Positions 23,737-27,123 of a DNA stretch of 27,123 bases are shown one piece after another; position 1 is the first letter of the stretch; every line of letters begins with the position of its first letter. The DNA is from SVTX01 sp045577415 (GTDB lineage: Bacteria; Bacillota; Clostridia; Oscillospirales; CAG-272). Position numbers and translations under genes: made by a program. The stretch covers positions 1 to 27,123 of the forward strand of contig JAZNII010000021.1 of NCBI GenBank assembly GCA_045577415.1. The letters are read 5' to 3'. Under the pieces are notes generated by a model. It did no database searches, was not told where the DNA came from, and saw only the letters and a list, made by a program, of their open reading frames with translations.

Positions 23737-26724
23737 ATGATGTCAGAAAAAAACAACCAAGCAAACGTCGACCGCTCGGCGATAAAAAAAATACAGCAAC
23801 GCTCTATGCTCAAAAAGCAACGGCTTGCAATAATTTTTGTGTCCGCAGCAATACTGATTTTAATAGTGGCTCTCTTTGCGGTCAACTATCTGATAGACAT
23901 ATACGTGTTTCCCGACGAGGACGGAACGAGATATTATATCAGAAAGATAAACGGAACATTCGAGCTTTGCTATACTAACGGAGAGGTTCTGGACAAAAGC
24001 GATGACGGATACTATCTGACCGACATGGGAACAGAGGTGAAGATCGATCCGTCTACGGGAAAACATACCGTAATGCTTAAGGTCGACATCGACGGCACCG
24101 AGGAGCTGGGCTACGGTCAGAGCATACTTATGTTCAAGCAGTTGACCTATGATGCCTCCAAGACGAACGACCAAACCAAGATAATTAAAAGCATAGAGGT
24201 CCATAACCGGTTCGGCTCTTATTCCTTCGAGCGAAAGACGGGCAACACCTTCGCGATCAAGGGCTACGAGGGAATACCGTTCTCTCAGGAGAGCTTCGCG
24301 CAGCTTGCCGTTTCCTGCGGATATACCATATCGGCGGTAAGACTTGAAAGCCCCTTGCTCAATGAAGACGGCAGTATCGACTACTCGGAATACGGTCTTG
24401 CTCCCGAGAAGCGAACCAGAACCGAGACCGACGAGAACGGCAACGAGATCGAGGTGGAATATGACTATGAGCCTTCTTGGTACATTATCACCACAATGTC
24501 GGGAGATACGCACAAGGTCTATATCGGCGATCTGACCGTCACAGGCACGGGATATTACGCCAAGTACGAGGGCAGAGACAGGATCTATGTCCTTTCGTCA
24601 AACGGATTTGAGGAGCTTGTTCTGCAAAGCGTTGAGAAATTTATAACTCCTATGATCGTCGCCCCAACCGATCAGAACACATATTTCGACGTTCACGATT
24701 TTATAATCTACGATAATATCGACCACGACGGCATCATTGCCGATCTGGAGGAAAAATTCGGCGACGGCGAAAAGGAAGAGATCTCCGAGGACGAGTTTAA
24801 CGAGATTTACTATCAGCTGTTGGAAAAAAATAGCCACAAAACATGCCATCTCTCATTTCAGGATATGGCATCGAGAAAGGACACTCTCTATTCCTACATT
24901 CCGTTTCTATCCAAGCTTGAGTATGCCGACGGCTACCGCATCAACAGTGATAACGTATACGATGTGCTTTACGAGCTGTACGATACGGATTTTACCGAGG
25001 TCATCAAGCTTGGTCCCGACGAAGACGATCTTAAGGAATACGGACTGTACGAGTCGCCCTATATGATCCTGTTCTACTACAAGTCGGAGAACGAAAAGGG
25101 CGAGACCGTGTACATAGAAAATCAGGTCTCTGTCAGCGCCAAGACCGACGACGGAATATTTTACGCATACTCTCCCATATACGATATGATAGTCGGTGTC
25201 AACGAAAGCAGCTTTGGCTTCCTTGAATGGGACGAGCTTGCATGGTATGAAAACAACTATATTCAGCTTGACATCGCCCACGTCGAGGAGATCATCATCG
25301 AATCTCCCGATATATCGGTAAGCTTCAGAATAGACGACTCGGTGTCGAGGTATACGAGCTACCTGCCTCAGGGCGGTTTGGGCTTCAAGGAAGGAGACAA
25401 AACATATAATATCGTAAAGAATAACGGTAAGTATACGCTCTCGTCAAACGATAACGCCGTAGCGCCCATATACAAAGGAGATTTTCTTATCACTCCTCTG
25501 CAATATACAAAGGGTGTGGATAGCGGACAGGGCTATCTTTTCTACGAATCAAAGCAGGTAGATGCAAACGGTGACGGAAACAACGACTCGATCATCTTCT
25601 ACATCTACAACATTTACGGAACCGCAGGCAGCTACCGCCTCGCGGCGATCAAGAGAATGACCACTATGGCAGGCGACCCCATCGGCGAGGACGAGCTTAT
25701 ATGGTTTGATTCTCAAAAGAATACCGACTTTTTCATCACCTCCAGCAATTACATCTATATAGCGGATCAAGGATCTTATATAGGTCAGAAGCTCGACACA
25801 AAATATATGCAGGAGGGCAACATCCGCGGAAGATGGGGAAGCGGTAGCCTTTACAGCACCGCAGACGGTCAAACTGTGGTGGTCAACTCCAAGACAGGCG
25901 AATGGAGCATCCTCAGCGGCATGACCTGCGGCATATTCTTCGCCGACGGAGAAAACAGCAGACTCGCAAGCAGAGCGCTACATATCCCCGAGATCGTGGA
26001 AAACGGCAAAATAAAGCTCAACGCCGAAACCTATTATCCTACCACCGCCAACGACCTCTATTTTGACGACGAGACGGGAGACATTCTGGTCATTGATAAA
26101 AAGACGAAGGAAAGAAGATCCGCAACGTATGAGGATTGCACCATCGGAATTTGGTGTAGCGGTGCATACTTTGCCACTGAGGGCGGCAATCTGGTAGCGG
26201 TAAACGAAGTTACCGGTGATTGGGGTACAGTGTATCTTGTAAGCGACGAGTCCTACGTGGCAGACGTTTACGCCGATGGAAAGAGGCTTGACTATGTTAT
26301 CAAGACCACCAACCACGTGGGAAGATTGGTCAACACTACAGCCATGGATAATTTTAAGCAGTTCTACGGCAGTATTCTCTATGCGTCCTTTGAGGGCATG
26401 GCGGAAATCGGCGAGGAGCAGAAGGCTGAATTCAGACTTCACGACGATTTCTCTACGGGAGAGAACGGCTGTCAGCTTAAAATAACCGTAAAGGCAGTAG
26501 ACTCGTACGGAAACAGACGCGACATAACCTGCCGCATCTATCAGTATAGCGAGAGAAAATCCTATATTACTATTGAAGCTCTGTCACCCGAGGACGGCTT
26601 CGCCTCCGATTCCACCAACGGATACGGCAACTTTTACGTTCTTCGTTCCTTTGCGGATAAGATAATTGAGGACGCAAAGCGAATGATAAACGCAGAGGAG
26701 ATCGATTCCGCGACTAAATATTGA
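23737..26724 (+). CDS. DUF4340 domain protein, membrane-anchored, 995 aa
   Basis: A short basic N-terminus precedes one membrane segment at about 30-53 (AIIFVSAAILILIVALFAVN). The remaining 940 residues should lie outside the cytoplasm. The first part (about 70-300) matches the DUF4340 pattern found beside GldG-like genes: KIIKSIEVHNRFGSYSFERK, IPFSQESFAQL, then a WYIITTMSGDTHKVYIGD block. A second similar block, LYSYIPFLSKLEYADGYRI and later YVADVYADGKRLDYVI, suggests internal repeats or more than one such domain. The rest is rich in aspartate, tyrosine and glycine, as in beta-rich extracellular proteins. At 995 aa it is about twice the size of usual DUF4340 proteins. GGA lies 5 nt before ATG 23737; a second ATG follows at 23740. 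It ends the operon before a terminator. Confidence 0.85.
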   Translation: MMSEKNNQANVDRSAIKKIQQRSMLKKQRLAIIFVSAAILILIVALFAVNYLIDIYVFPDEDGTRYYIRKINGTFELCYTNGEVLDKSDDGYYLTDMGTEVKIDPSTGKHTVMLKVDIDGTEELGYGQSILMFKQLTYDASKTNDQTKIIKSIEVHNRFGSYSFERKTGNTFAIKGYEGIPFSQESFAQLAVSCGYTISAVRLESPLLNEDGSIDYSEYGLAPEKRTRTETDENGNEIEVEYDYEPSWYIITTMSGDTHKVYIGDLTVTGTGYYAKYEGRDRIYVLSSNGFEELVLQSVEKFITPMIVAPTDQNTYFDVHDFIIYDNIDHDGIIADLEEKFGDGEKEEISEDEFNEIYYQLLEKNSHKTCHLSFQDMASRKDTLYSYIPFLSKLEYADGYRINSDNVYDVLYELYDTDFTEVIKLGPDEDDLKEYGLYESPYMILFYYKSENEKGETVYIENQVSVSAKTDDGIFYAYSPIYDMIVGVNESSFGFLEWDELAWYENNYIQLDIAHVEEIIIESPDISVSFRIDDSVSRYTSYLPQGGLGFKEGDKTYNIVKNNGKYTLSSNDNAVAPIYKGDFLITPLQYTKGVDSGQGYLFYESKQVDANGDGNNDSIIFYIYNIYGTAGSYRLAAIKRMTTMAGDPIGEDELIWFDSQKNTDFFITSSNYIYIADQGSYIGQKLDTKYMQEGNIRGRWGSGSLYSTADGQTVVVNSKTGEWSILSGMTCGIFFADGENSRLASRALHIPEIVENGKIKLNAETYYPTTANDLYFDDETGDILVIDKKTKERRSATYEDCTIGIWCSGAYFATEGGNLVAVNEVTGDWGTVYLVSDESYVADVYADGKRLDYVIKTTNHVGRLVNTTAMDNFKQFYGSILYASFEGMAEIGEEQKAEFRLHDDFSTGENGCQLKITVKAVDSYGNRRDITCRIYQYSERKSYITIEALSPEDGFASDSTNGYGNFYVLRSFADKIIEDAKRMINAEEIDSATKY

Positions 26725-26748
26725 TAACTGATAGCAGTTATTGCCCTA

Positions 26749-26800
26749 AAAAGCTCCGTTGACGGCAAAAAACGCCGTTATGCGGAGCTTTTATTAATTA
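26749..26800 (+). terminator. Terminator of the ABC exporter operon
   Basis: AAAAGCTCCG (26749-26758) pairs with CGGAGCTTTT (26783-26792). An inner ACGGC/GCCGT stem continues it, and TTTTATTAATTA runs off the 3' side. It lies 24 nt after the DUF4340 stop. Confidence 0.85.
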
Positions 26801-26843
26801 TATGTGAATTAAAAAATAATTTTATGAATTTTCAAAAAAGGTG

Positions 26844-26872
26844 TTGACAAGCATCCGTCTTTGTGATATAAT
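26844..26872 (+). promoter_or_regulatory. SigA promoter of the tRNA pair
   Basis: Perfect TTGACA (26844-26849), 17-bp spacer and perfect TATAAT (26867-26872), 31 nt before the first tRNA. Confidence 0.92.
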
Positions 26873-26903
26873 ATTCAAGCGTTCGAAAAAGTGCGCCAAA
26901 AAT

Positions 26904-26980
26904 GGCGGGATAGCTCAGTTGGCTAGAGCAACCGGTTCATACCCGGTAGGTCATGGGTTCAAGTCCAATTCCCGCTACCA
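26904..26980 (+). tRNA. tRNA-Met(CAT), elongator type
   Basis: The 77-nt gene folds as a cloverleaf. The acceptor GGCGGGA pairs TCCCGCT with a G-U first pair. The anticodon arm is ACCGG / TTCATAC / CCGGT with anticodon CAT at 26938-26940, and CCA is encoded. The absence of GGG/CCC in the anticodon stem argues against initiator tRNA, and the body does not look like tRNA-Ile2. The T stem ATGGG/CCAAT has one G-A mismatch. Confidence 0.93.
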
Positions 26981-26983
26981 AAA

Positions 26984-27011
26984 CAAAATGCGGATCAAGA
27001 TCCGCATTTTG
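26984..27011 (+). terminator. Perfect 13-bp hairpin between the two tRNAs
   Basis: CAAAATGCGGATC (26984-26996) and GATCCGCATTTTG (26999-27011) are exact inverted repeats separated by AA. It may be a terminator of the tRNA-Met transcript or a processing signal; the T-run lies within the stem. Confidence 0.55.
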
Positions 27012-27018
27012 TAAATAA

Positions 27019-27093
27019 GGCCCGTTGGTCAAGCGGTTAAGACACGGCCCTTTCACGGCTGTAACATGGGTTCGATTCCCGTACGGGTCACCA
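27019..27093 (+). tRNA. tRNA-Glu(TTC)
   Basis: The 75-nt gene has acceptor GGCCCGT pairing ACGGGTC. The anticodon arm is CGGCC / CTTTCAC / GGCTG with anticodon TTC at 27052-27054. The T arm ATGGG / TTCGATT / CCCGT has one wobble pair, and CCA is encoded (27091-27093). It lies 38 nt after tRNA-Met and probably shares its promoter. Confidence 0.95.
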
Positions 27094-27123
27094 AACGTAA
27101 CAAATCCGAACTATTTCGTAAAT

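Overview
The window looks like chromosomal DNA of a spore-forming-lineage Bacillota, class Clostridia, probably an uncultured gut or rumen anaerobe. The reasons are near-consensus SigA promoters, strong GGAGG ribosome sites, a tryptophan T-box leader, three canonical parS sites beside parAB with mnmG-rsmG, a CotJC-like manganese catalase behind a SigF-like promoter, and tRNAs with encoded CCA. The genus cannot be read from the sequence.

Layout. (1) 1-45 is the 3' part of tRNA-Pro(TGG), followed by a terminator. (2) 46 to about 4977 looks like a small decayed genomic island. It carries a 65-aa protein, a YyaL/DUF255 protein, a 44-aa charged peptide, an XRE regulator with its own promoter and palindrome, a small element-type gene and an N-terminally truncated ParB-like gene. 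It ends at 4951-4977 with a degenerate copy of a tRNA 3' end followed at once by a terminator, as expected for an old tRNA attachment site. (3) 5082-5805: manganese catalase. (4) 5921-7715: promoter, Trp-specific T-box and an orphan TrpB-like tryptophan synthase. (5) 7861-9861: a two-gene sugar operon (glucosamine-6-phosphate isomerase-like protein, PfkB kinase). (6) 9950-10418: a small hypothetical gene and a 156-nt nested inverted-repeat element. (7) 10419-14128: minus-strand operon parA-parB-serS-membrane protein. (8) 14224-14339: three parS sites. (9) 14350-18281: minus-strand operon ahcY-mnmG-rsmG. (10) 18384-26800: plus-strand operon of a Gld-type ABC exporter: ATPase, ABC-2 permease, two tandem GldG-like proteins and a 995-aa DUF4340 protein. 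(11) 26844-27093: promoter and tRNA-Met(CAT), tRNA-Glu(TTC).

How the genes fit together. parA, parB, parS, rsmG and mnmG form the conserved origin-proximal segregation cluster, so the window probably lies near oriC. ParB loads at the three parS sites directly upstream of the parA promoter. The TrpB-like gene should be switched on when tRNA-Trp is uncharged. The isomerase-like protein and kinase are translationally coupled and probably act in one amino-sugar or sugar-phosphate route. The exporter operon is the least understood part: its ATPase and permease are standard, but its three large, mostly extracytoplasmic membrane-anchored subunits have no assigned substrate.

Starts were revised for several genes from ribosome-binding sites: XRE 3742, trpB 6345, PfkB 8826, isomerase 9775, parA TTG 14065, rsmG 15075 and ahcY 18215.
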